This document shows, piece after piece, positions 24,566-32,315 of a stretch of 64,000 nt of DNA. The DNA lies in NCBI GenBank assembly GCA_002412595.1, contig DHVJ01000006.1, positions 1 to 64,000 of the forward strand. The letters are read 5' to 3'. A program made the position numbers and the translations under genes. Each line of letters begins with the position of its first letter. Positions within the stretch are counted from its first letter, which is position 1. The notes beneath the pieces are model-generated. The model searched no databases. It saw only the letters and a list, made by a program, of their open reading frames with translations, and was not told where the DNA came from. The stretch is from Anaerolineaceae bacterium UBA5211 (GTDB lineage Bacteria > Chloroflexota > Anaerolineae > Anaerolineales > Anaerolineaceae).

Positions 24566-25075
24566 CTAAGATATTGAATTTGATAGATCTTCAAGCAATT
24601 TCTCTCCCGTTAGTATCGCATTGAAAACGTCTTGATAAGAAGACGCATTATACAAATTCAAGCAAAATTCTTCATGCACCAACAATCTGGCCAGACGGGC
24701 CAGGACTGCCACATAGGCATCCGCAGACATTTGGTTGGGAATGGCCAGCAGGAAAACTAATTTGACTGGCCCTTCGCCGAGCTCTGTCTCATACTGGAAA
24801 CTATTTTTAGAAAGGCCAAACGCAACCCCGGCTGCTTTAACCGCATCGCATTTTCCATGAGGGATGGCAATGAAATTTCCCATGTAGGTGGGTCCTAATT
24901 GCTCCCGTTCATATACAGACTTGATATACGCATCCAGGTCAGTTAAATGTCCGGCTTGATACAACATGCCGGCTAAGCGATTGATCGCTTGAGCTTTGCA
25001 AGTAACATCGTTCATTTCAAGCGCAACAGTTTCCGGCTTGATCACTTCGCTGATTTTTAGAAATTCATTATCCAT
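24566..25075 (-). CDS. PTS fructose/mannitol-family subunit IIA
   Basis: 169 residues from the ATG at 25075; a longer in-frame start at 25120 would overlap the preceding coding region and lacks support. The active-site histidine is His73 in NFIAIPHGKCDAVK, with the family's VFLLAIPN and HLAVLARLARLL-like helix (VAVLARLARLLVHEEF) downstream. It takes phosphate from HPr and passes it to EIIB. It lies 5 bp after the dehydrogenase fusion gene, so the catabolic and transport genes are one unit. Confidence 0.93.
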   Translation of the reverse strand: MDNEFLKISEVIKPETVALEMNDVTCKAQAINRLAGMLYQAGHLTDLDAYIKSVYEREQLGPTYMGNFIAIPHGKCDAVKAAGVAFGLSKNSFQYETELGEGPVKLVFLLAIPNQMSADAYVAVLARLARLLVHEEFCLNLYNASSYQDVFNAILTGEKLLEDLSNSIS

Positions 25076-25080
25076 AAGGT

Positions 25081-26781
25081 TTATCTCTTTGAAAGTTGTT
25101 TTAAAATCATGGGAGCGCACAATACTTCAATCGTCCACATGGATACTTTAGCGGTCACGTCCGTACATCCTTTTTTCTCCACATGAGCACCGGCGGCCTC
25201 GAATTTCTCCCGTTCGGATTTAACCTGCAAATCAAACGAGCGTTCATATTTTTTCTTGTGAATATCGGCACAGCGATTGGTGCCAAATTCTTCAATCATC
25301 TTATTATGAAGTTCTTGAACCAGTGCGAAATTCAGGTACTTGTTTTCGCGGTCGCCGTCAAAATTCTTGCGTTCGCGCGGAAAAACCAACCCAATGGACA
25401 TCACGCCACCGATATAAGCTGAACAGGTGGAATCGTTGATCAGACCAATGCCACCACAAAGACCTGTTGCGGCGTTGAAAAGTTCTTCGTCAAATATACC
25501 CAAAACTTCAGTCACGGCCGCAACCACGCTTTGGCCGCAGCCGTGGTATTTTTGTTCATATTCCATTCCGAGTTGAAAAGCCTGTCTGGATTTCAGCACC
25601 CATTCAAGTTCCAACGGAACGCGATCATATTCCATGACAATAGCTTGTAATAAATCATCTTCTTTTTCTGTCAGTCCGCAAATGGTTTTGACAGTTTGAG
25701 AAATACCATCCTTTTTAATCAAATTTTGGATTTCTTGAGAAGGAGCGTCGTTTTCGTCATAGAAATGGAAGGCTGCTGCAATTCCTTTAATCAGGTAAAT
25801 GGGTTGAATTCCATTTTTCAGGCAGAGCAGTGCCGGGCCAATCAAACGATCTTCTTTGGCCAATTTTCGTTTCGGGTCAGCCGCTGAACGGATGACCGTA
25901 TCCGCAATCGTCGGGTTATTTGTATGCGCCAGGACATTTTTTATCCACTGGTTCATATCTGCTTCTGTAAACCCGAACTCTTTCTGCAAAGCTGAGCTGA
26001 CTTCGCCAAGAGCGCCTTCCGCTTCTTTGCGAATTGCCGGATCATTCAAACAGTCAACCAATAAGGGATAATCAAAGAATTTCCCATAATACGAAAGGAC
26101 CGCATGGCACATGTTATAGGTATAAATCTTACGGATTTCTTCTGCACGCATGTCGGCGACCAATCGTAAAGATTTTAGCTTTGGAACGGCTCCTTTAAAT
26201 CCGGCTTGATCCACCGGTAATTCCGGAAAACCGTTGGTCCAAACCACCAAAGGATCCTTTTCAACAGCATCTTGTGGAGGGACAGGGGCAATGCGGATGA
26301 CCAAAACCTCAACAATACCCACGTGCTCTTGAAAGAATTGTTCTTGTTCTGCGTCCAAACCTTTCAACAAGCAATCCTGAAATTTCGGTCCGGCATGAAT
26401 CAGATTGGTGCAAAGCAAAATATCAATTGCATCATTTTTTCTGTTTATTCTTCGTTGCAGGATATATTGACGCACTTGTTCAGCAACAGTGTCAAAATTC
26501 TTCGGAAAAACGGCTAAAGCCAGCAAATCCGTATCGTTAATTTCTTTCTGGATTTCGTCTTTTTGTTCAGTCGTAATTGCTTTGAAATCTTTTATGACTT
26601 TTTGCTCAATCTTTTCACTGCTGGCATGCACAACTGTATATTTTCCTTGGGCATTCAACTGGTCGATTAAAGCCGCGGATTCATCCACCAAGCAGATATC
26701 AAAACCTTCCTGGTTAAACAAATCCGCAATAAATCCCCGGCCGATTTTACCGGCCCCCCAAATGACAATCTTCTTATTCAT
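25081..26781 (-). CDS. Mannitol-1-phosphate 5-dehydrogenase-like protein fused to a C_GCAxxG_C_C domain
   Basis: 566 residues. Residues 1 to about 385 are a long-chain polyol dehydrogenase of the MtlD type: Rossmann motif KIVIWGAGKIGRGFIADLF near 3-21, TNLIHAGPKFQD, and YTYNMCHAVLSYYGKFF with the conserved Asn/His/Lys set. From about 415 to 530 there is a second module, YHGCGQSVVAAV, LCGGIGLINDSTCSAYIGG and later NRCADIH, which matches the C_GCAxxG_C_C family, a redox-active or metal-binding Cys domain usually found as a stand-alone protein. The expected reaction is reversible oxidation of a hexitol-1-phosphate to fructose 6-phosphate. ATG at 26781 overlaps the upstream gene's end by 8 bp. 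Confidence 0.85.
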   Translation of the reverse strand: MNKKIVIWGAGKIGRGFIADLFNQEGFDICLVDESAALIDQLNAQGKYTVVHASSEKIEQKVIKDFKAITTEQKDEIQKEINDTDLLALAVFPKNFDTVAEQVRQYILQRRINRKNDAIDILLCTNLIHAGPKFQDCLLKGLDAEQEQFFQEHVGIVEVLVIRIAPVPPQDAVEKDPLVVWTNGFPELPVDQAGFKGAVPKLKSLRLVADMRAEEIRKIYTYNMCHAVLSYYGKFFDYPLLVDCLNDPAIRKEAEGALGEVSSALQKEFGFTEADMNQWIKNVLAHTNNPTIADTVIRSAADPKRKLAKEDRLIGPALLCLKNGIQPIYLIKGIAAAFHFYDENDAPSQEIQNLIKKDGISQTVKTICGLTEKEDDLLQAIVMEYDRVPLELEWVLKSRQAFQLGMEYEQKYHGCGQSVVAAVTEVLGIFDEELFNAATGLCGGIGLINDSTCSAYIGGVMSIGLVFPRERKNFDGDRENKYLNFALVQELHNKMIEEFGTNRCADIHKKKYERSFDLQVKSEREKFEAAGAHVEKKGCTDVTAKVSMWTIEVLCAPMILKQLSKR

Positions 26782-28510
26782 CTGAGAGTTCCCGATCCAA
26801 AAAGACTCTTTCTGCTTCCAACGACCAGGTTTTTCCTTCGCCCAAATAAGTTTCAATTTCAGGGATCTGTTTTTCCAAATCGCCAATCGCCGTTAGGGGG
26901 AAATCCAGTACATGCGGATAAATCACGATTTTTCCGGGAAACACCCAATTTTTCATGGCTTTGATGCCATCCGCAATTTGGTTGATACCGCCTACTGCCG
27001 CGACGGATAATTCCGGTTTCAATTGTCCGGAAATCACTCTGTTCACCACTGCTTTTTGATCATCCAAGCCGGAGCCACTGTGTCCGACAAACCTGATTTG
27101 CAGGGGGCCGCTGATCAGCTCGGCATCGACATCAGCAGTTACGCCTCGTTTTAAACCGGCAAAGAGGTCGATAACCGCTCCCTGCCCTGCGTATCGGGTG
27201 GAATCCGTAATCACAGCCGGGATGGTTACCATAATCTGAATATCGTCAAATCCGCCTTCTGCCTTGATTTTCCCCATTACTTTATGATACTCGGCTGGTT
27301 CCTTGACGGAATTTACAATAATTAATTCTTTCTGATATTTTTTGGCAAAAGGAACAAAAAATTCAAGCAAAGCATCGTAACGTGACTCAGTGACTTCGCT
27401 GGCGACAATCAAACTGGGGCCGTCTTTACTCTCAATAGCACGCTGCAAATGCAAGCGCCCCATCGGGCCGCCCGCGCCCAGAATCCAGGTCTTCCCATTT
27501 GGTTTTAAAGAAACACGAGGCTCGGTCTGCCGGTATGCAGTTTCCAAATCCAGACTGCTGGTTCCGACAAAATAAGTGGCGTCATAATGCAAGCGCCCCA
27601 TGTCAATATTAACTGGGCCTTCAACAGGTTCCTTGCCCACAATCGCGAGGATACTGGAATTAGCCATCAGCCCGCAGGCTTCGTTAATCTCGCTGGCCGA
27701 ACCATCCAGAATAAAAATATCGTCGAATTTCTGTTCCGATCTAAACAAGGAATCTGAATCCATTTCACTGAGTTTCGATTTGCTGAAATCGCAAATCGAA
27801 ACAAATTTCTTCTTCAGGTCATCCGGTATCTTGCAAACAATGATCTCGGCGGGCAAGTTCTGGGTGATCCATTCGCCCCGAAATTTATAACCATTTCTCG
27901 CTTTTTCTCCTCCTAAAATTAATAAGCGCCCGCCTTTTTTAAGAGTATTTCGATAAGGCATTCGATAGGCTGCTTCCACACAAGCCCACGGTTCAGTGAT
28001 CGCACTGGATGCATATGGCATATCGTCTGGCACCGAGATGAGATAATTACCGGCATCTCCCTTTAAAACTTCTTTGCCGATTTTGGCATATTGGCGGTAT
28101 CCGCCATCCATACCAAAACAGAATGGAATGCTCTTGCCGTCCACCCAAATATCAGGCTGCATGGTAAATCGATTGCCGATTTTGTATTCGCTTTGCAGAT
28201 TCTTGCCCACGGCAACAACGGTGAAAGAAATTTCGTGTCCCGGAATGATCGGGTTTTCTTTTAAATTTCTGCCTATTAACCGTGGATGGGTATCGCCGGA
28301 ATCAATTTCTTTTAAATCGGTATAACACAGACTGACTGCATCTATTCGCATTAAAAGTTCATCATCTGAATAAGACGGGATTTGACCCTTCACGGGTTTC
28401 CCATTTATCCCCAGATTTTCCAAACCTGCTCCATATAACGGCCAGGTTAGCTGTTCTTGCCCAAAAGGACTTTTAGCATCAAGGTATTTTTGAAAGCGAT
28501 CAATGGTCAT
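26774..28510 (-). CDS. Zinc-dependent dehydrogenase, L-sorbose-1-phosphate reductase-like
   Basis: 578 residues, first gene of the PTS operon. The N-terminal half is a medium-chain, GroES-like zinc dehydrogenase: LMRIDAVSLCYTDLKEI (catalytic Cys), PIIPGHEISFTVVAVG (His-Glu) and SAITEPWACVEAAYRMPYRN. The usual nucleotide motif is replaced by two Rossmann-like stretches, GGRLLILGGEKARNGYKF and WILGAGGPMGRLHLQRAIES, as in SorE-type sorbose-1-phosphate reductases, which reduce L-sorbose 1-phosphate to glucitol 6-phosphate. Length is greater than a standard MDR enzyme because of an insertion between the two stretches. ATG at 28510 is supported by AAGGA 8 nt upstream; a longer in-frame start (28582) would lie across the promoter. 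Confidence 0.8.
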   Translation of the reverse strand: MTIDRFQKYLDAKSPFGQEQLTWPLYGAGLENLGINGKPVKGQIPSYSDDELLMRIDAVSLCYTDLKEIDSGDTHPRLIGRNLKENPIIPGHEISFTVVAVGKNLQSEYKIGNRFTMQPDIWVDGKSIPFCFGMDGGYRQYAKIGKEVLKGDAGNYLISVPDDMPYASSAITEPWACVEAAYRMPYRNTLKKGGRLLILGGEKARNGYKFRGEWITQNLPAEIIVCKIPDDLKKKFVSICDFSKSKLSEMDSDSLFRSEQKFDDIFILDGSASEINEACGLMANSSILAIVGKEPVEGPVNIDMGRLHYDATYFVGTSSLDLETAYRQTEPRVSLKPNGKTWILGAGGPMGRLHLQRAIESKDGPSLIVASEVTESRYDALLEFFVPFAKKYQKELIIVNSVKEPAEYHKVMGKIKAEGGFDDIQIMVTIPAVITDSTRYAGQGAVIDLFAGLKRGVTADVDAELISGPLQIRFVGHSGSGLDDQKAVVNRVISGQLKPELSVAAVGGINQIADGIKAMKNWVFPGKIVIYPHVLDFPLTAIGDLEKQIPEIETYLGEGKTWSLEAERVFLDRELSDE

Positions 28511-28562
28511 TTGAAAATCCTTCTTTTTTGTGTAATAATCGTAAATTTTCTCTATCGTCACT

Positions 28563-28592
28563 ATATTACCAAATATCAACAACTATTGTCAA
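28563..28592 (-). promoter_or_regulatory. Promoter of the PTS operon
   Basis: On the minus strand TTGACA (28587-28592), 18 nt spacer, TAATAT (28563-28568), 53 bp before the start at 28510. The -35 box lies inside one of two ATTGTC repeats. Confidence 0.75.
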
Positions 28593-28624
28593 TAATCAAT
28601 TGTTTAATACTGTTGTATATTGTC
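28585..28624. promoter_or_regulatory. Candidate DeoR-type operator repeats
   Basis: Two ATTGTC direct repeats on the plus strand (28585-28590 and 28619-28624), 34 bp apart, in AT-rich DNA, the first covering the -35 box of the PTS promoter. DeoR regulators often bind such repeated AT-rich sites; binding here is inferred. Confidence 0.4.
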
Positions 28625-28733
28625 GAATAGTGTTATATTGAAAATGAGTTTGCTTTTTATATCGAAAAGAAAATTTTTATTGGTAAAATTCATTTTCTTC
28701 AACTTATTTCACATTCATACGAAAGCAGTAAAA

Positions 28734-29540
28734 ATGAACCAAAATATTAAACAGATTCTGTTATCCAATGATGATGGTGTCGATTCTCCCGGGCTGTGGG
28801 CTGCGGCCAGAGCACTATCCGAGCTGGGTTATGTGACTGTGTCTGCCCCGCGCGACCATATGTCCGCTACCGGACGGGGATATCAGAAAAATTCTGATGG
28901 GCGCATCACCAGTAAAAAGCTCAATGTTAAAGACGAGGATTGGGATATTTACGCTGTGGGTGGATCCCCTTCGCAATCTGTTACTCATGGTGTGATGGAA
29001 CTGGCACCGCGCACACCTGATTTGGTGGTGACCGGTATCAATTACGGCGAAAACTTCGGCACTGATGTGACCTATTCCGGGACGGTTGGCGCAGCATTGG
29101 AGGCAGCCGCCATGGGCATTCCTGCTCTGGCAGTATCGCAGCGATTGACCAACGAAGAATGGGACGGTTTTCCGGATAATGTTGACTTCTCCGTATCCGC
29201 CTATTTTACAAAATTCTTTGCGAAGATTCTTTTGGAAAACAAATTACCTGAGGATGTTGATGTTCTGAACGTGGTAGTGCCGGAAGGCGCTACACCGGAC
29301 ACCCCTTGGAAAGTGACCAAGCTGGCTCGCACGCGTTATTACAAACCCTATGTGATCCGTGAGGGTAAGCTGGAAGAAGAATCCAAGATCCATTCGCATG
29401 CGCTGGAATTGGATGAAATTCCGCCCGATAGCGATATGTACACCGTGCGGGTGGAGAAAATGGTGGCGGTCGTTCCGCTCAGCCTGGACCTCACCTCACG
29501 GGTGGGATCAGACATCCTGGATAGAATGCTGCGGAAATAA
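28734..29540 (+). CDS. surE: 5'/3'-nucleotidase SurE
   Basis: 268 residues. The N-terminal LLSNDDGVDSPGLWAAARAL (metal-binding Asp pair) and VSAPRDHMSATGRG, then GSPSQSVTHGVMEL, GINYGENFGTDVTYSGTVGA and EAAAMGIPALAVSQ are the family's signature; SurE is a metal-dependent phosphatase on nucleoside monophosphates. ATG at 28734 gives the usual N-terminus; the longer in-frame extension from 28620 has a Phe/Lys-rich sequence with no counterpart. Ribosome binding site is weak. A clean terminator follows the stop. Confidence 0.95.
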   Translation: MNQNIKQILLSNDDGVDSPGLWAAARALSELGYVTVSAPRDHMSATGRGYQKNSDGRITSKKLNVKDEDWDIYAVGGSPSQSVTHGVMELAPRTPDLVVTGINYGENFGTDVTYSGTVGAALEAAAMGIPALAVSQRLTNEEWDGFPDNVDFSVSAYFTKFFAKILLENKLPEDVDVLNVVVPEGATPDTPWKVTKLARTRYYKPYVIREGKLEEESKIHSHALELDEIPPDSDMYTVRVEKMVAVVPLSLDLTSRVGSDILDRMLRK

Positions 29541-29544
29541 ACTG

Positions 29545-29574
29545 AAAACTCCTTCGAAAAGAAGGAGTTTTTTT
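29545..29574 (+). terminator. Rho-independent terminator after surE
   Basis: 11 bp stem AAAACTCCTTC / GAAGGAGTTTT with loop GAAAA and a T run. Confidence 0.92.
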
Positions 29575-29651
29575 ATCCCCAACTTTCCTCTTCTCTGGCA
29601 GAATTGTTTCGTTGGTCAGGTTTCCAAAACCGACATCAACGGTTCCCCTGA

Positions 29652-29690
29652 TGTCATCCTGAGCTCCGTCAGGAGCGAAGGATCTCGGTT
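29652..29690 (+). repeat. REP-like intergenic repeat, copy 3
   Basis: 39 bp: TGTCATCCTGAG, an internal palindrome CTCCGTCAGGAG, then CGAAGGATCTCGG. Same ends as the copies at 4886 and 5109. Confidence 0.75.
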
Positions 29691-29804
29691 GGATTATCAG
29701 TCCATCTATGGTTAATCAGAAAAGTGGCTTTCCATTTAAAGAAAGTGTGCCCAGAGCAAAGCGTGGGGTGTCGAAGGGGCGCGATTCTTTAAATATCAAA
29801 CCAA

Positions 29805-30875
29805 TTAATTATTGAAGCGGATGTTGAGGATATCGCCGTCCTGCACGATGTAGGTTTTACCCTCCAGGCGCAGCTTGCCTTTGTTGCGCGCCTCCGCCAT
29901 GCTGCCCAGATCGATCAGGTCCTGGTAAGCGATCACTTCCGCGCGGATGAAGCCCTTGAACATATCCGTGTGGATTTCGCCGGCCGCTTCGGGCGCGGTC
30001 GCGCCGCGTTTTACGGTCCAGGCGCGCACTTCGTCTTCACCCACGGTGAAGAAGGACTGCAAGCCAAGCAGATCGTAGGAATCGCTGATCACGCGGCTCA
30101 AGCCAAGTTCCTCGATGCCGTATTCGGTCATGAACATCTGCGCGTCCTCTTCGGGCAGCTGCACGATATCCATTTCCAGCTTGCCTTGCAGATTGGCCAC
30201 GCTGCTGCGCAGGTGCTCATAGCTGATCGCCGGGGCGGGCTGGTTGTCGCCCAGGTTGAGCAGCAGCATCATGGGTTTGCGGCTGAGAAAGCCGAAACCG
30301 CTCATGATCTTCTCGTCGTCCTCGCTTAACTCTAAATCGCGCAGCGGTTTGCCTTCAGCCAGACATTGATCCAATGTCTCGAACAGCACCATCTCGCGCT
30401 CGATCACCGCTTTATCGCGTCCGGCGCCTTTTTTATGCTCTTCGGTTAATTTTTCGCGTTTGCGTTCGACCATGATCTGGTCGTTCAGCATCAATTCTTC
30501 GTCCATCAGGCGGATATCGCGCTGCGGGTCAATTGTCTCGCGCACGTGCGCCACGGCGGCATCTTCAAAGCAGCGCACCACGTGGATGTAGCCGTCCATT
30601 TGGGCCAATTGATTAAGCAGTTGGCCGCTGATCTCGCCTTTGTCGGAAGCGCTGCCCAGGCCGGCAATGTCTGAATAGTTCACCTTGGCGTAAATGGTCT
30701 TACGCGGGTGGAACATGTCCGTCAGGCGCTCTACGCGTTCGTCGGGCACATCTACCACGGCCGTGTGGATTTCCATGCGTCCGATGCCCACGCCGACTGG
30801 CTGGGTGCCGCGTGTGAGCGCGTTGAAGATGGTTGTTTTTCCGGATTGGGGTAAGCCGATAATTCCTAGTCGCAT
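29805..30875 (-). CDS. ychF: Redox-regulated ATPase YchF
   Basis: 356 residues, OBG-family nucleotide-binding protein. P-loop LGIIGLPQSGKTTIFNAL at 3-20, switch region NYSDIAGLGSASDKGE near 67-82 (YchF: DIAGLVKGAS), and LLLNLGDN near 203-210 in place of NKxD, the change that gives YchF its ATP preference. The C-terminal TGS domain starts near 275 (SFFTVGEDEVRAWTVKRGAT, GEIHTDMFKGFIRAEVIAY). It binds ribosomes and responds to oxidative stress in other bacteria. Length is slightly below the usual 363. AGGA precedes the ATG at 30875. Confidence 0.95.
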   Translation of the reverse strand: MRLGIIGLPQSGKTTIFNALTRGTQPVGVGIGRMEIHTAVVDVPDERVERLTDMFHPRKTIYAKVNYSDIAGLGSASDKGEISGQLLNQLAQMDGYIHVVRCFEDAAVAHVRETIDPQRDIRLMDEELMLNDQIMVERKREKLTEEHKKGAGRDKAVIEREMVLFETLDQCLAEGKPLRDLELSEDDEKIMSGFGFLSRKPMMLLLNLGDNQPAPAISYEHLRSSVANLQGKLEMDIVQLPEEDAQMFMTEYGIEELGLSRVISDSYDLLGLQSFFTVGEDEVRAWTVKRGATAPEAAGEIHTDMFKGFIRAEVIAYQDLIDLGSMAEARNKGKLRLEGKTYIVQDGDILNIRFNN

Positions 30876-30929
30876 ATGATTTCCTGATGTTTTTCTTCAA
30901 TTATATGCGGAATGTGTGACTTGGCTATC

Positions 30930-30958
30930 TTGACCCCATATTTAAAGTTGGATATACT
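30930..30958 (+). promoter_or_regulatory. tRNA-Leu promoter
   Basis: TTGACC (30930-30935), 17 nt, TATACT (30953-30958), 12 bp before the tRNA. Confidence 0.75.
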
Positions 30959-30970
30959 TGCTGCACATCA

Positions 30971-31052
30971 GCCGGAGTGGCGGAATTGGCAGACGCGCAC
31001 GACTCAAAATCGTGTTCCTTCGGGAATGTGGGTTCGATTCCCACCTTCGGCA
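30971..31052 (+). tRNA. tRNA-Leu (anticodon CAA)
   Basis: 82 nt class II tRNA: acceptor GCCGGAG/CTTCGGC (one G-T pair), anticodon stem CACGA/TCGTG with loop CTCAAAA, long variable arm (TTCCTTCGGGAA), T arm GTGGG/CCCAC with loop TTCGATT, discriminator A. CCA is not encoded. Confidence 0.93.
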
Positions 31053-31054
31053 TC

Positions 31055-31088
31055 AAAAAAGAGCAAATTTAAATTTGCTCTTTTTTTT
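31055..31088 (+). terminator. Terminator of tRNA-Leu
   Basis: Perfect inverted repeat AAAAAAGAGCAAATTT / AAATTTGCTCTTTTTT with extra T residues. Confidence 0.9.
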
Positions 31089-31184
31089 ATTGAAACCAGA
31101 TGTTAGTTTTCTTATACAATATAGTTAGTTATACTAAAAACAGGTTGTTTAACCTAAAACTACGAATGTATAAAAAGGTACGTC

Positions 31185-32315
31185 ATGAAGAAATTTTCTT
31201 TTAAGTTCAATTTTCTCAACACAGCCCATTTCAATAATGTCCTCAAAGTTATCGTTATGGCACTGGTAATCATGCTGCCTTTTTTGAATAATTTCGCCCA
31301 GAGTGTCAATGCACAGCCTTTTTTTGTACCTCTCCCAAGTGCAGCATTGGATGTCCCCGCGCAGGTATTAATTGGTGAAAATTTTAACTTTACAGTCACT
31401 TTCGATAATGCCTCCACAGATGTCGGCTACGGGCCATATATTGACCTGTATCTGCCACAGAGCGGCGCGGATGATAGTTTGGATAGTGAAAGTGAGGATG
31501 GTGTTACCTACACCAGCGTTGATTATCTGGGCAACCCAGTCCGCACCTGGGAATATGCCTGTGTGGAAGGTAGCACCATTACCCACCCGCTGACTGGCCT
31601 GCCAGTGACCTGCCCGGCCGCGCCGGCCGGTACGCAGTCGCCCTTCACCTGGCAGTTGCTGGTGATCGAACTGCCCTTCGGTAGTTTCGTCAACGGACAG
31701 CCGAGCGTGGTAGTGGATATTGGAGCCACCGTAAGCAGTTATGCGGATTTGAGTACTCAGCTGCCTATTCTGGCGCAATCAGGTTTTCGCTTTGGCGCAG
31801 ACGCGCTGGACAATCCCTCTACCGATCCGCCCATCATCGGTGCCCAAATCAGCGCGTCGGTTACACCGACTTTGTTCATTGTGAATAAAGAATATAACTG
31901 GCGCGAAAATGAAACTTCCACCGGCCCGAACTACACACGCCAATACACGCTCACCGTGGATATTCCCGCCGATCAAACGATCACCAACCTGGACATCATA
32001 GATGATCTGCCTGAAAATATGCAGTTTGTTGAAGTAATCAGTAGTGACCCGGCTGGCGCAACTTGCACCCCACCCTCAACCACTGATCCCAATGGAACCC
32101 TGACATGCCATTTTGACAGTGTTATCGGCACCACTGCGGATGTTGACGCAAGTGTCACTTTTTCATTCTATATCCCTCTGGATAATTTGACGGATACGCG
32201 CGTTATTACGCCGGAAAATGGAGGTTGTGTAATTTCCGAAAATCCGGTTGGTGCCTCAGCAGAATGGGACCTATCGATCCGCGCGATGACAATCAGACTC
32301 CTAGCGTCAGCATAG
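31185..32315 (+). CDS. DUF11-repeat surface protein, fragment 1 of 3 (N-terminal, frameshifted)
   Basis: 376 residues to a premature stop. The N-terminus (residues 20-45, VIVMALVIMLPFLNNFAQ then SVNAQPF) is a signal peptide with a likely cleavage after VNA. The rest begins the repeat architecture of extracellular DUF11/isopeptide-type beta domains: FNFTVTFDNASTDVGYGPYI, YTLTVDIPADQTITNLDIID and DLPENMQFVEV. The sensible frame ends near 32280; after DLSIR the frame reads MTIRLLASA and stops. The protein continues in the next frame (fragment 2) and again in fragment 3. Function: probably a secreted, very long adhesive or structural surface protein. Confidence 0.8.
   Translation: MKKFSFKFNFLNTAHFNNVLKVIVMALVIMLPFLNNFAQSVNAQPFFVPLPSAALDVPAQVLIGENFNFTVTFDNASTDVGYGPYIDLYLPQSGADDSLDSESEDGVTYTSVDYLGNPVRTWEYACVEGSTITHPLTGLPVTCPAAPAGTQSPFTWQLLVIELPFGSFVNGQPSVVVDIGATVSSYADLSTQLPILAQSGFRFGADALDNPSTDPPIIGAQISASVTPTLFIVNKEYNWRENETSTGPNYTRQYTLTVDIPADQTITNLDIIDDLPENMQFVEVISSDPAGATCTPPSTTDPNGTLTCHFDSVIGTTADVDASVTFSFYIPLDNLTDTRVITPENGGCVISENPVGASAEWDLSIRAMTIRLLASA

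Noticed and set aside
26782..26886. Longer start for the mannitol-type dehydrogenase at 26886
   Set aside because: It would overlap the upstream gene by more than 100 bp with a basic leader unlike MtlD proteins; ATG at 26781 fits the Rossmann start.
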